Source: UBA1672 sp033851915 (GTDB lineage Bacteria; Pseudomonadota; Alphaproteobacteria; Micavibrionales; Micavibrionaceae). Taken from it: a stretch of 64,000 nucleotides of DNA. Positions 6,922 through 15,368 of this stretch are shown piece by piece. The stretch lies in NCBI GenBank assembly GCA_033851915.1, contig JAWSVM010000012.1, positions 1-64,000 of the forward strand, given 5' to 3'. A model generated the notes under the pieces. That model worked only from the letters and a program-made list of their open reading frames with translations. It had not been told where the DNA came from and did not search any database. The translations under genes were made by a program, and so were the position numbers. Position 1 is the stretch's first letter, and each line of letters starts with the position of its first letter.

Positions 6922-7182
6922 ATGAAAAAAACAGAAATAATTCTATTCATGCGGTTTGAAACACCGGCGATTCCTTTGGAAAAGATTTGTGATGAATTTT
7001 TCGGGTGCAGCAAAGGCACAGCAAAACAGAAAGCCAGTGCCGGAACATTGCCCGTACCTGCGTTTCGCCTCGGGAAATCCCAGAAACTACCGTGGATGAT
7101 AAAGATAGAGGATCTGGCCAGCTTCATTGATAAAAGTTATGAGGAAGCCAAGAAGGAATGGGTTGGCGTTATCGGTCAGTAA
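6922..7182 (+). CDS. PrtN-like pyocin-activator family regulator
   Basis: 86 residues matching the pyocin activator PrtN family. Features are an N-terminal ILFMRFETPAIPLEKICDEFFG, then GTLPVPAFRLGKSQK and a C-terminal IEDLASFIDK. PrtN activates pyocin genes in Pseudomonas. Relatives in prophages often sit beside the integrase and may act as excisionase-like or activator DNA-binding proteins. Here the 3' end overlaps the convergent integrase gene by 14 bases, so transcription of one could interfere with the other. A strong GGAGG precedes the start. Confidence 0.75.
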   Translation: MKKTEIILFMRFETPAIPLEKICDEFFGCSKGTAKQKASAGTLPVPAFRLGKSQKLPWMIKIEDLASFIDKSYEEAKKEWVGVIGQ

Positions 7183-8209
7183 TTCTATCAGGATTCAAGT
7201 CAGTATAAACGCGATACAATGTGTTTAAATCACGATGCCCGGTAACTTGCGCAACTTCATCTATCTTATATCCAGCCTCAAATAAACGGCTTGCGCCCTC
7301 TCTTCTAAAATCATGGTACCGTAAATCTTTTATATCAAGATCATCGCGCACACGCTGAAACCCGGAAGATACAGATCGGCTATTAAAAGGGAAAATTCGC
7401 GGGTCATCTGTTTTTGATTGGCGCAGAACAATATCCAATGCGCCGCCAAGCAACGGCACCTTCATATGATTGCCGGCCTTTTTACGGGGATCTTTTCTGT
7501 CGCGCACCCAAACCCAAGAATCCTCTTCATTCAGATCATCCCACGTAATGGTGCACACCTCACCAATGCGCATACAGCTTAAAATGGAAAAATCCATTAT
7601 ATCAACGTAGGGGATGGTGTTTGATTTTTTAGCCTGTCTTATTGTCAAAGCATCACAAAGGCGCCCTATCTCGTCCTGTGTGGGGCGGCGGGTACGTATT
7701 TTACCCTTACCTATCAGCTTCAATGTGTGGAGTGTGGACATGGCTTTAATGATGCAGGTTTCATCAACGCTAACATCATACAGGGCTTCTGCTGATTTTA
7801 AAACAGAGCGCAGATGGCTCACGTCACCGGATACCGTCGCCGCACCCGCTCCTGCGGTGTTTCTGTCTTTACAGAAATCAACAATATTTTTTGATTTAAG
7901 GCTCTTAACTTCTATTTTTGCAATATCACAATCGCGGATCATTTGAAGAGAGTATCTTTTTGAGCGCCCTATTTTAACATGGTCATCATCCAAATACAGA
8001 TCAATCAACGCACCAAGCAGCATGGATGATGTTTCGCCGAAAACTTCGCCGCGTTCAATTTCGTCAACGCGCAACTTTCCCCAAGCATCGGCTGTGACGC
8101 GCCTAGAAAATGTCCTGTTAGAGGATTTTCTTTTGCCTGTGTCATCGCTAACCCACCTGACCTGACAGCAGTACTTGCCGTTTCTCGGGGAAATGCTATA
8201 AGATGCCAT
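7169..8209 (-). CDS. int: Tyrosine-recombinase prophage integrase (dusA-targeting type)
   Basis: 346 residues from the ATG at 8209; the longer in-frame N-terminal extension is low-complexity and hydrophobic and is rejected. The N-terminus MASYSISPRNGKYCCQVRW is typical of dusA-associated integrases. Catalytic residues are visible: Arg in SCMRIGEVCTITW, Lys in the NHMKVPLL strand, HDFRREGAS (H-x-x-R), TGHRDL and the nucleophile Tyr in LYRVYTDL. It catalyses integration and excision at att. The gene points away from dusA and converges with the PrtN-like gene. Upstream inverted repeats (8212-8263) may bind it. Confidence 0.92.
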   Translation of the reverse strand: MASYSISPRNGKYCCQVRWVSDDTGKRKSSNRTFSRRVTADAWGKLRVDEIERGEVFGETSSMLLGALIDLYLDDDHVKIGRSKRYSLQMIRDCDIAKIEVKSLKSKNIVDFCKDRNTAGAGAATVSGDVSHLRSVLKSAEALYDVSVDETCIIKAMSTLHTLKLIGKGKIRTRRPTQDEIGRLCDALTIRQAKKSNTIPYVDIMDFSILSCMRIGEVCTITWDDLNEEDSWVWVRDRKDPRKKAGNHMKVPLLGGALDIVLRQSKTDDPRIFPFNSRSVSSGFQRVRDDLDIKDLRYHDFRREGASRLFEAGYKIDEVAQVTGHRDLNTLYRVYTDLNPDRITDR

Positions 8210-8211
8210 AA

Positions 8212-8263
8212 ATTGCCTACGATTTGGTTTTGTCCAATCTTTTTGTAGGCAATATGTAGGCAC
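8212..8263. repeat. Inverted and direct GTAGGCA motifs upstream of integrase
   Basis: ATTGCCTAC (8212-8220) and its exact reverse complement GTAGGCAAT (8245-8253) are followed by a second direct copy GTAGGCAC (8256-8263). They fill the integrase-dusA gap. The arrangement suits arm-type sites for integrase or excisionase, or an operator controlling int. Part of this stretch overlaps the expected int promoter. Confidence 0.5.
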
Positions 8264-8289
8264 CGTGTCAACAAAATGTCTTAAAATGT

Positions 8290-9321
8290 ATGAGAATAAC
8301 CGAAAACGTGATGATAAAAAGCACAGTAGAAGATAAAGAAAAAAGCGGAAACCCGCCAAAAACTGCGATAAACCCTATCTCCGTTGCCCCGATGATGGAT
8401 TGGACAGATCGGCATTGTCGATATTTCCACCGTATTATATCGCCAAATGCGTTGCTCTATACCGAAATGGTAACAACGGGAGCGCTGATCCACGGTGATA
8501 ATGCCCGGTTTTTACGCTTTGATAATGCAGAGCATCCTATCGCCCTTCAGCTTGGTGGATCAGATGCAAATGATTTAGCCACTTGCGCAAAGATGGGCGA
8601 AGATCAGGGCTATAATGAGATTAACCTCAATTGTGGTTGCCCTAGTGATCGTGTGCAAAAAGGTAAAATCGGCGCAATTTTAATGAAAGAACCCGACACC
8701 GTCGCAAAAGCAGTTGAGGCAATGATCAAGGCTGTCAATATTCCCGTTACAATCAAATGCCGTATTGGTATTGATGAGCATGATTCCTATGAATTCCTTC
8801 ATACGTTTGTAAAGACTGTCCAAAACGCAGGGTGCGAGACATTCATTATTCATGCTCGCAAAGCGTGGCTACAAGGCCTCAGTCCTAAAGAAAACCGCAC
8901 AGTCCCTGAAGTGAATTATGAACGCGTTGTGGCAATTAAAACCGCGTACCCCGAACTGAACATCGCAGTAAATGGTGATATAAAAACTGTTAAAGATGTG
9001 CAGAGCCATTTAGAAACACTAGATAGTGCGATGTTGGGGCGTGAAGCTTATCAAAACCCTTATATTCTGGCTGAGCTGGAAAAAGCGATCTTTGATAACG
9101 CCAATATTAAAGAACGCATCGATATTGCTCACGCCATGGTTCCTTATATAGAACAGCAAATGGCAGATTTTAATACACCTGTGAAATCTATAACGCGGCA
9201 TATGGTTGGTTTATTTCAAGGACTACCGGGTGCAAAGAAATGGCGACAACTTCTCTCCACTCTTCCTCATGAAGAAGGTGCAGATGCAAGTGTTATTGAA
9301 AAATCACTCAAGGCTTTCTAA
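8290..9321 (+). CDS. dusA: tRNA-dihydrouridine(20/20a) synthase DusA
   Basis: 343 residues; FMN enzyme that reduces uridine 20/20a in the tRNA D-loop. Visible marks are ISVAPMMDWTDRHCR (FMN phosphate region), NLNCGCPSDRVQKG with the catalytic cysteine, TIKCRIGID, and FIIHARKAWLQGLSPKENR, which is diagnostic for DusA. The first 30 or so residues before the conserved block are variable and may be contributed by the prophage end that recreated the gene. The ORF appears intact, so integration has not inactivated it. The 3' end overlaps the convergent gene by a few bases. Confidence 0.95.
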   Translation: MRITENVMIKSTVEDKEKSGNPPKTAINPISVAPMMDWTDRHCRYFHRIISPNALLYTEMVTTGALIHGDNARFLRFDNAEHPIALQLGGSDANDLATCAKMGEDQGYNEINLNCGCPSDRVQKGKIGAILMKEPDTVAKAVEAMIKAVNIPVTIKCRIGIDEHDSYEFLHTFVKTVQNAGCETFIIHARKAWLQGLSPKENRTVPEVNYERVVAIKTAYPELNIAVNGDIKTVKDVQSHLETLDSAMLGREAYQNPYILAELEKAIFDNANIKERIDIAHAMVPYIEQQMADFNTPVKSITRHMVGLFQGLPGAKKWRQLLSTLPHEEGADASVIEKSLKAF

Positions 9322-9944
9322 ACAGAGCCCACCAAAGTGTCTTCTTTCATTTCAACAAAGCCATCACGCGTAACATCAAAGTCACAATCATATAAATACC
9401 CACCGCATAAGACGCGTGTGTTAATTGTGTAAACACCCATCTCGCTTGCATCATCAATCTTAGAGCCAATAAATTTCCGCAAATAACGTGATGTTTCATA
9501 TGCACTAAAGCTTTTAAATAGCTCGCTATTCTGTCCTTCGATAACATAGAAAGAATTGCCTTCATCATTGCTTGTAAACAAATTAAAGAACTTTAGATAA
9601 TCAAACACTGTATCCAACGTAATATTGAGTTTACTTTCTTCATTTACTTCATGAATCACATCGCTCTGCCCTTTAAGCTGAACATATTGCGTTCCATATT
9701 TAAGGAAAAAACAGAACTGAGGCTCAGCCTGCTCATCTAAAAACCGCATTTGAACTATCTTAACATCGACATAGAACGGTAAATCTTTAACATAGACATC
9801 CCCATTACCTTGCTCATACGTTACGCCATCCATTGGGCTAATAAATGCTAAGAAACCTTTTTCATTCTTATATCTTTTCCAGCTGCCATCATCCGGATCA
9901 AAAAACGAGAGAAGTGGCTTTGTATAAATATCTTGTGGCATCAT
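9318..9944 (-). CDS. Unknown protein, last gene of the suf cluster
   Basis: 208 residues with no signal peptide or membrane segment and no family I recognise. It reads as a soluble, beta-rich protein (YEQGNGDVYVKDLPFYVDVKIVQMRFLD; FFLKYGTQYVQLKG) with a C-terminal GGYLYDCDFDVTRDGFVEM. It lies 45 bp downstream of sufA on the same strand and its stop overlaps the dusA stop convergently. It may be co-transcribed with the suf genes; whether it has any role there is unknown. Confidence 0.6.
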   Translation of the reverse strand: MMPQDIYTKPLLSFFDPDDGSWKRYKNEKGFLAFISPMDGVTYEQGNGDVYVKDLPFYVDVKIVQMRFLDEQAEPQFCFFLKYGTQYVQLKGQSDVIHEVNEESKLNITLDTVFDYLKFFNLFTSNDEGNSFYVIEGQNSELFKSFSAYETSRYLRKFIGSKIDDASEMGVYTINTRVLCGGYLYDCDFDVTRDGFVEMKEDTLVGSV

Positions 9945-9989
9945 TATTCCTTATATTTAGATAAAAATATTCTTGTTATTTAAGCTTAG

Positions 9990-10349
9990 CTATTTTGGTA
10001 AATCGCCACCAACGTGAAAGCTTTCGCCACAGCCACAACGGCCCGTTTCATTGGGGTTTATAAAATCAAAGCGCGTATTGCCGAGTTCATCCGTGATGTA
10101 GTCAATTTCTGTGCCGAATAACATCCAAGAATATATCTTTGGAATGTAAATACTCGCGCCATTCTCTTCGAATTTTTCGTCCTTGGATAAAGCATCATCC
10201 GCACCCACATATTCCATTTGGTAGCTATTGCCGGAACACCCTGTAGACTTTACGGTTAAGCGCACGCCAACTGTTCCTTCTGGTGCTTTATCCAAAAGTG
10301 CGTGTATCTGCACGGCGGCTTTCTCTGTGATTTGTATTGGTGCTTGCAT
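9990..10349 (-). CDS. sufA: A-type iron-sulfur carrier protein (SufA/IscA family)
   Basis: 119 residues. The three family cysteines are present in STGCSGNSY and in the C-terminal GRCGCGESF. A-type carriers receive Fe-S clusters from the SufBCD scaffold and pass them to apoproteins. The position at the downstream end of the suf operon supports SufA rather than a separate IscA or ErpA, though sequence alone cannot separate these. It is 13 bp downstream of sufT. Confidence 0.88.
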   Translation of the reverse strand: MQAPIQITEKAAVQIHALLDKAPEGTVGVRLTVKSTGCSGNSYQMEYVGADDALSKDEKFEENGASIYIPKIYSWMLFGTEIDYITDELGNTRFDFINPNETGRCGCGESFHVGGDLPK

Positions 10350-10362
10350 AATATATTACCTC

Positions 10363-10752
10363 TTACGTAAACATATTCAGTTGCATTTTTGCCGTTTCAG
10401 CCATCATTGATGGATTCCATTGTGGTTCCCAAATAATTTCCACATCACATCCACGAACGCCCTCAATCGGCAGGATAGCCCCCTGAACCCAGCCTGGCAT
10501 TTCCTGTGCAACCGGACAGGCAGGTGAAGTCAAAGACATCTTCACTTCGACATCGCACACACCATCTTTCTCCGGCAAAATATCCACCTTATAAATCAGC
10601 CCTAGCTCATAAATATTAACCGGGATCTCAGGATCATAAATTTCCTTCAACCCTTTCAATATCAATGGCCACAATGCGTGATCACGTGTTGCTTCCACAT
10701 GAGGCGGTTCAGCCAAGTTATCTAGGTTATCGTCTACTTTATCTTCCATCAC
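10363..10752 (-). CDS. sufT: SufT, MIP18/DUF59 Fe-S assembly protein
   Basis: 129 residues. The DUF59 core is clear: LKEIYDPEIPVNIYELGLIYKVD, then VEVKMSLTSPACPVAQEMPGW, including the conserved cysteine in SPACP, and a final IIWEPQWNPSMM. SufT proteins support Fe-S cluster maturation, and alphaproteobacterial suf operons usually contain one. The N-terminal 25 residues are acidic and probably disordered. It starts 2 bp after the cysteine-rich gene upstream and is followed by sufA. Confidence 0.88.
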   Translation of the reverse strand: MMEDKVDDNLDNLAEPPHVEATRDHALWPLILKGLKEIYDPEIPVNIYELGLIYKVDILPEKDGVCDVEVKMSLTSPACPVAQEMPGWVQGAILPIEGVRGCDVEIIWEPQWNPSMMAETAKMQLNMFT

Positions 10753-10754
10753 AC

Positions 10755-11411
10755 TTACTTCTTCTTTTTATTTATTTTCTTCATACATGACGTCACAACA
10801 CCTTGGGGTATAGAGTAGATAGGACGTTTAATGTTGGGCATTCCATCAACATCCAGAGTCATATTCTTTTTTATACGCACAAGCCCTGCATTAATATCAT
10901 CATTATCCATAAAATTATTTGAAATTTCTTCTTGTGTTTCCATACTAAAATCTTCTGCTATCGCCCGGGATAATATGGAATTAACTTTACCTGTAAAACA
11001 TGAGCAGTTTAGCCTGCTTGTTTTCTTGGATTTGAAAAGCTTGCTATTTATCCTTTTACACTGTGCTAAGAGAGATACTTTATAATACACATCGACACAC
11101 ATCGAGACAAAAGCTTCTTCATCTATTTCTACTCCTAATGCTCTATTTTGGCGGAGTGCTTTTTTACCATCATCCAAACAACCGCAAAATCCGGCAGGTA
11201 TTTTAATTTCAAAATATTTATTTCCGATATATTGCTGTGGCAAGCAATTCTCTTCATATGTATTTTCTTTTGTAGAAAAACTTTTTTCAGGTGTTGCTGT
11301 CATTCTCGATTTAACAGCAGAAAACAAGAAGTTATCTCCGTAAATATTATTAAAAACGATTAAACCCACGGTCAACGCCACAACAGCAAATAATACTTTA
11401 AATAATAACAT
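10755..11411 (-). CDS. Exported cysteine-rich protein, paralogue A
   Basis: 218 residues with an N-terminal hydrophobic segment (LLFKVLFAVVALTVGLIVF) acting as anchor or signal. Mature-part cysteines occur in the order C, CxC (FCGC), C, C, CxC (NCSC), C, eight in total. The same order occurs in the neighbouring gene (11441-11896) and in the gene inside the gat operon (30593-31261), so the three form a family. The pattern reads as a duplicated C-CxC-C half. Periplasmic location with disulfides is inferred; metal binding is an alternative. The gene sits between sufS and sufT, but a link to Fe-S assembly is not shown. The C-terminus is lysine-rich. Confidence 0.65.
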   Translation of the reverse strand: MLLFKVLFAVVALTVGLIVFNNIYGDNFLFSAVKSRMTATPEKSFSTKENTYEENCLPQQYIGNKYFEIKIPAGFCGCLDDGKKALRQNRALGVEIDEEAFVSMCVDVYYKVSLLAQCKRINSKLFKSKKTSRLNCSCFTGKVNSILSRAIAEDFSMETQEEISNNFMDNDDINAGLVRIKKNMTLDVDGMPNIKRPIYSIPQGVVTSCMKKINKKKK

Positions 11412-11440
11412 CTCATTACCCTCAAAAATTCAGTGATATT

Positions 11441-11896
11441 CTATTTTGTACAATGCTTTAAAATATCAGCACCTAATATTTTTTTACTTACAGAAATGTT
11501 CGTCCCCAAAGACCAACTATCCACAGCAATATCAATAACAGCTTCACCAAAGCACGTACAATCTAAATTACGGTGATAATGCTGCCTCATTTTAATCTTC
11601 AAATCATCACATTGCTTTATGCCATATCTAGCAACATGTACATCCAGACAGCTTCTCAGTCGTGTACCAAACTTAACTTTAAAATCCACGCTCTCTTTAT
11701 CAAAGAAAGGATTCTCCCGTACAAAACCTGAAACACAGCTACAAAGCTCATCATTATTTGTGCCGAATATATCATTCCCCGCGACCGCAGCAACACATTT
11801 TTCTTTATTCAAGGTGACGGTATAATCAATAAACCATCCATAGCCCATATATCCTGCACCAAGTATCAGCGTTATAATAATAAGAAATCGTCTCAT
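11441..11896 (-). CDS. Exported cysteine-rich protein, paralogue B
   Basis: 151 residues, the shortest of the three relatives. It begins MRRFLIIITLILGAGYMGYGW, a signal anchor. Cysteines follow the shared plan: KC, LCSC, SC, QC, DCTC, HC. The segment between the two CxC motifs (RLRSCLDVHVARYGIKQC) is helical. It starts 10 bp after the end of sufS and belongs to the same transcription unit. Function unknown. Confidence 0.65.
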   Translation of the reverse strand: MRRFLIIITLILGAGYMGYGWFIDYTVTLNKEKCVAAVAGNDIFGTNNDELCSCVSGFVRENPFFDKESVDFKVKFGTRLRSCLDVHVARYGIKQCDDLKIKMRQHYHRNLDCTCFGEAVIDIAVDSWSLGTNISVSKKILGADILKHCTK

Positions 11897-11906
11897 AAAA
11901 CTCTAC

Positions 11907-13142
11907 CTACCCAAACAACTCATTCACTTTATTCAATCCATTGATAAGCGCATCCACATCGCTCTGCTCGCTATACATAGCAAGGGACGCACGCGCTGTC
12001 GCGTTCAGCCCCAGCTTCTCCATTAAGGGCATTGCACAATGATGCCCTGTGCGCACCGCAACACCACATTGATCCAGCACCATGCCAATATCACTGGGGT
12101 GAGCATTCTCCATCGTAAAGCTGAAAATACCTGCTTTTTGCGTTAAATCTGCAGTGCCATGCAAGGTTAAACTATCCACACCCTGTATAGCCTCAGTGGC
12201 GTATGCCAGCAATTCAGCTTCATGCGCCGCAATCTTATCCATAGAGTTATCCACAAGATAATCCACAGCCGCACCAAGGCCAATCACTTCAACAATAGCA
12301 GGTGTGCCAGCTTCGAACTTATACGGTGCTCCACGATACACCGTACCGGTAACAAAGCTAACGCGCTCTATCATATCTCCACCACCTTGATAAGGCGGCA
12401 TAGAATCCAGCACGGCATATTTACCGTAAAGCACGCCAATTCCACTCGGCGCATACAGCTTATGTCCTGTAAACACATAAAAATCCACATCCATAGCGGT
12501 GACATCAACTGCGCGATGAACAACACCTTGTGATCCATCAACCAAAATTCTGATATCAGCATTAAATTTTCGAACCATTTGAACAATATCGGCAACAGGG
12601 TTTATCGTCCCCAAAGCATTCGATATTTCAACGAAGGATACTAATTTCGTTTTATCGGATAACAGAGATTCAAATGCATCAAGGTCAAGCACGCCATCGC
12701 CCGTCACAGGCACAATTTTTACAACAACACCAATCTGCTCCGCCAGAATTTGCCATGGCACGATATTGGCGTGATGTTCCATCTCGGTGATAATAATCTC
12801 ATCACCTGCTTTAAGAGAGCTACGCCCCCAACTCTGCGCGACAAGGTTTATCCCCTCGGTCGCATTACGAGTAAAGACGATATTCTTCTCACTCTGCGCC
12901 CCAATAAATTGCGCAATTTTCTTACGCACATCTTCAAAGCTCTGCGTCAGGTTCTGTGAAATCTCGTAAAGCCCACGATGGATATTCGAATAGCCCCCCG
13001 TCAAAACATCATTCATCGCATCAATAACACATTGCGGCTTCTGCGCACTCGCGGCACTATCAAGAAAAGCCAACGGCTTGCCGTTCATTGCTTTCGACAA
13101 TGCCGGAAAATGACTACGCCATGGGGATTGAATATTAGCCAT
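11907..13142 (-). CDS. sufS: SufS cysteine desulfurase
   Basis: 411 residues, standard for group II cysteine desulfurases. The PLP lysine is in FTGHKLYAPSGIGVLYG and the persulfide cysteine in RTGHHCAMPLM; TEMEHHANIVPWQ is the conserved cofactor segment. It mobilises sulfur from cysteine for the SufBCD scaffold. The gene overlaps sufD by 8 bp. No sufE or sufU sulfur acceptor is found in this window, so the activator may be encoded elsewhere. Confidence 0.95.
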   Translation of the reverse strand: MANIQSPWRSHFPALSKAMNGKPLAFLDSAASAQKPQCVIDAMNDVLTGGYSNIHRGLYEISQNLTQSFEDVRKKIAQFIGAQSEKNIVFTRNATEGINLVAQSWGRSSLKAGDEIIITEMEHHANIVPWQILAEQIGVVVKIVPVTGDGVLDLDAFESLLSDKTKLVSFVEISNALGTINPVADIVQMVRKFNADIRILVDGSQGVVHRAVDVTAMDVDFYVFTGHKLYAPSGIGVLYGKYAVLDSMPPYQGGGDMIERVSFVTGTVYRGAPYKFEAGTPAIVEVIGLGAAVDYLVDNSMDKIAAHEAELLAYATEAIQGVDSLTLHGTADLTQKAGIFSFTMENAHPSDIGMVLDQCGVAVRTGHHCAMPLMEKLGLNATARASLAMYSEQSDVDALINGLNKVNELFG

Positions 13143-14106
13143 CTGATTTCAAAGCGTCTTCCAACCAACACCCTGCCTTTTCTTTAATTTCCTCATGCAG
13201 AGCGGAGTCTGAAACTTTATCCACAACTTCATCCACAAAAGCTTGCACAAGCAACATACGCGCTTGCGCTTCACTCAAACCACGGGAACGTAGATAAAAC
13301 AACGGCGCTTCATCCAACTGCCCCGTCGTTGCCCCATGCGAGCATTTCACATCATCGGCATAAATCTCCAGCTCCGGCTTCGTATCCATCTCAGCTTTTG
13401 GCGAGAGCAACAATGTGTTGGAGAGCTGATAGCCATCAGTTTTTTGCGCCGCCTGATGCACATGGACTTTTCCCTGAAACACGCCACGCGCCGCATCATC
13501 CAATATCGTGCGATAAAACTGGTTGGACAAACAATGCGGGGCAGTATGCTCCATCAAAATCGTCGTGTCGCCGTGCTGCTTACCCTTTAACAAAGTCACA
13601 CCATTTAGTGAGCAATCAATATTACTGCCGTTCAACACCACGTGAATATCGTGACGGGTGAGTTTCCCGCCCATATTCAAAGAAAAACTGTTCAGATAAG
13701 CATCCCGCTCCATCGTGATATGCACCATGTTGGTTTGGATGGCCTCTACGCTGTCGTCTTGAATACGGATATGGTTCAACCGCGCATTCGCGCCAAGCGT
13801 AATTTCGGTGCTCATATTCTTCCAATATGCGCCGCTGCCTTCATGCCGTTCAATCAAGGTTAGCTGCGCGCCCTCCTCCAAAACAATTTTCAGACGCAGG
13901 TTTTGATGTTGTCCTTCAACACCTGTCCACATGATATCCTCAATTTGCCCACAGACTTCTCCACTGGTTTTGTGGATGACTATTTCTTGCACATCTTGCG
14001 AAGGAACACTCTTCAAATCACCAAGCGCCCGTGAAAGATTAGTATATTTCCAATCCTCATCTTTTGGGGTTGGAAGGTTATCTGGTTTTAAGGCTAATGC
14101 GCTCAT
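13135..14106 (-). CDS. sufD: SufD, Fe-S scaffold subunit
   Basis: 323 residues, shorter than the roughly 420 of E. coli SufD but usual for alphaproteobacteria. It has the WKYTNLSR N-terminal motif, a beta-helix core, the SHGATTGQLDEAPLFYLRSRG motif of the SufB/SufD family and a helical C-terminus. It pairs with SufB and SufC to build clusters. The stop overlaps sufS by 8 bp and the start abuts sufC. Confidence 0.93.
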   Translation of the reverse strand: MSALALKPDNLPTPKDEDWKYTNLSRALGDLKSVPSQDVQEIVIHKTSGEVCGQIEDIMWTGVEGQHQNLRLKIVLEEGAQLTLIERHEGSGAYWKNMSTEITLGANARLNHIRIQDDSVEAIQTNMVHITMERDAYLNSFSLNMGGKLTRHDIHVVLNGSNIDCSLNGVTLLKGKQHGDTTILMEHTAPHCLSNQFYRTILDDAARGVFQGKVHVHQAAQKTDGYQLSNTLLLSPKAEMDTKPELEIYADDVKCSHGATTGQLDEAPLFYLRSRGLSEAQARMLLVQAFVDEVVDKVSDSALHEEIKEKAGCWLEDALKSDG

Positions 14107-14870
14107 TATGCTGCTTTCCCGATAAATCCGGCATAGCCTTTTTCTTCTAATTCCAAGGCCAGCTCTGGCCCGCCGCTTTTGATAATTTTTCCATCCGCCA
14201 TGATATGCACAACGTCAGGCTTAATATATTCCAACAAACGTTGATAATGCGTAATAACAAGGAAGGATTTATCATCGCCGCGCAGACGATTAACGCCCTC
14301 CGCAACGATTTTAAGTGCGTCAATGTCAAGGCCAGAATCCGTTTCATCAAGAATACAGAATTTAGGCTCCAGCATAGCCATTTGCAGAACTTCGTTACGT
14401 TTTTTCTCGCCGCCAGAGAAACCAACATTGACCGCACGCTTCATCATGTCATCAGCAATGCCCAGCTCTTTGGTTTTAGCCTTAATCAGTTTTAACATAC
14501 CAAGTGCATCCAGCTCATCTTCTCCGCGTTGCTTGCGGATCGCATTGATGGAGGTCTTCAGGAACATGCTCATATTAACACCTGGAATTTCAACAGGGTA
14601 TTGGAATGCAAGGAACAGCCCCGCCGCGGCGCGTTCTTCCGGCGCAAGATCAAGTAAATCCTGCCCGTCTAACATCGCCGAACCATTCGTCACGTCATAA
14701 TCATCACGCCCCGCCAAAACATAAGCCAGCGTAGACTTCCCCGCGCCATTCGGCCCCATTATGGCATGCACCTCACCCGCTGGAATAGACAGATTCAGAC
14801 CCTTAATAATTTCCTTGGCTTCACCTTCGTCCGTTTCAATGGAAGCATGTAAATCTTTAATCTCAATCAT
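14106..14870 (-). CDS. sufC: SufC, Fe-S assembly ATPase
   Basis: 254 residues, ABC-type ATPase. Walker A is GPNGAGKST (about residues 39-47), the signature region VGFSGGEKKRNEVLQ is the SufC-specific variant, and Walker B is CILDETDSGLD. The His switch is in VITHYQRLL. SufC powers conformational change of SufB-SufD. It overlaps sufD by one base and the upstream small membrane gene by four. Confidence 0.96.
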   Translation of the reverse strand: MIEIKDLHASIETDEGEAKEIIKGLNLSIPAGEVHAIMGPNGAGKSTLAYVLAGRDDYDVTNGSAMLDGQDLLDLAPEERAAAGLFLAFQYPVEIPGVNMSMFLKTSINAIRKQRGEDELDALGMLKLIKAKTKELGIADDMMKRAVNVGFSGGEKKRNEVLQMAMLEPKFCILDETDSGLDIDALKIVAEGVNRLRGDDKSFLVITHYQRLLEYIKPDVVHIMADGKIIKSGGPELALELEEKGYAGFIGKAA

Positions 14871-15118
14871 GGTTTTAATTGTCCCAATTCATCTGGTTTC
14901 ATTTTATCAACTATAAAGTCTGGCAACTGCTTCGCCACACCTTTCTTATCCTTATTTTCACTCTCCGCCATCGCGACGACATCTGTATTTACACCTGTAT
15001 CAGGCCTAATAATCGTATCATAAGCAAATATAATCCCAAAAACTATAAGCCCGATTGTAAATATCATTACAACGTAATGGATACCGCGCTCTATAAGTAA
15101 TCCTGTGTCTTTAGCCAT
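14867..15118 (-). CDS. Small single-pass membrane protein in suf operon
   Basis: 83 residues from the ATG at 15118 (MAKDTGLLIERGIHY). One membrane helix, VVMIFTIGLIVFGIIFAY, is followed by a polar tail with KQLPDFIVDKMKPDELGQL. The frame overlaps both the gene before it and sufC by a few bases, so it is translated with them. No family is recognised. An upstream in-frame extension is rejected because it overlaps the CBU_0592-like gene entirely. Confidence 0.6.
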   Translation of the reverse strand: MAKDTGLLIERGIHYVVMIFTIGLIVFGIIFAYDTIIRPDTGVNTDVVAMAESENKDKKGVAKQLPDFIVDKMKPDELGQLKP

Positions 15119-15368
15119 TCTGATTACCTCTTTTTTGCGCCTTAACAACGCCGTAGATTGAAATAATAATCCAGCATACTTCAACCAATAATCCGCCTGT
15201 ATCACCAACATCATATTCCGCAGCAATAGAGATCAACAAACACACCCCACCAACACCATTCAACGCGCAATAAGCCACGCCCTTCGGATCAATGCGCTCA
15301 ACAATAATCAGCACATATGCAATCACGCATATTATCGCCCCGATTATGCCAATCACCATCATTAACAT
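15111..15368 (-). CDS. CBU_0592-like small membrane protein
   Basis: 85 residues with three hydrophobic segments: VIGIIGAIICVIAYVLIIV, GVGGVCLLISIA and VEVCWIIISIYGVVK. The 'G.IGA..Y..AY...' start and '(V/I)E..WI.IS.YG' end match the CBU_0592-type membrane proteins of unknown function. It overlaps the pterin dehydratase-like gene and the next small membrane gene by a few bases. Its presence inside a suf operon is unusual. Confidence 0.6.
   Translation of the reverse strand: MLMMVIGIIGAIICVIAYVLIIVERIDPKGVAYCALNGVGGVCLLISIAAEYDVGDTGGLLVEVCWIIISIYGVVKAQKRGNQNG

Larger units (their letters stand above)
1..8420. mobile_element. Integrase-proximal end of a prophage inserted at dusA
   Basis: Phage-type genes run without a break from the window edge to a tyrosine integrase (minus strand) that ends 80 bp before dusA. 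A recombination pair, a Lar-like zinc ribbon and a PrtN-like regulator next to the integrase are prophage hallmarks. Prophages and islands whose integrases target the 5' end of dusA are an established class. The chromosomal junction is therefore inferred to lie in the 5' part of dusA, probably at the conserved APMMDWTD codons (about 8379-8420). The second att copy and the structural genes must lie left of the window. No core repeat can be shown from one end alone. Confidence 0.8.

Noticed and set aside
8210..8359. 50-residue N-terminal extension of the integrase
   Set aside because: It overlaps the dusA start and repeats region, is low-complexity and hydrophobic, and MASYSIS is the usual start of this integrase type.
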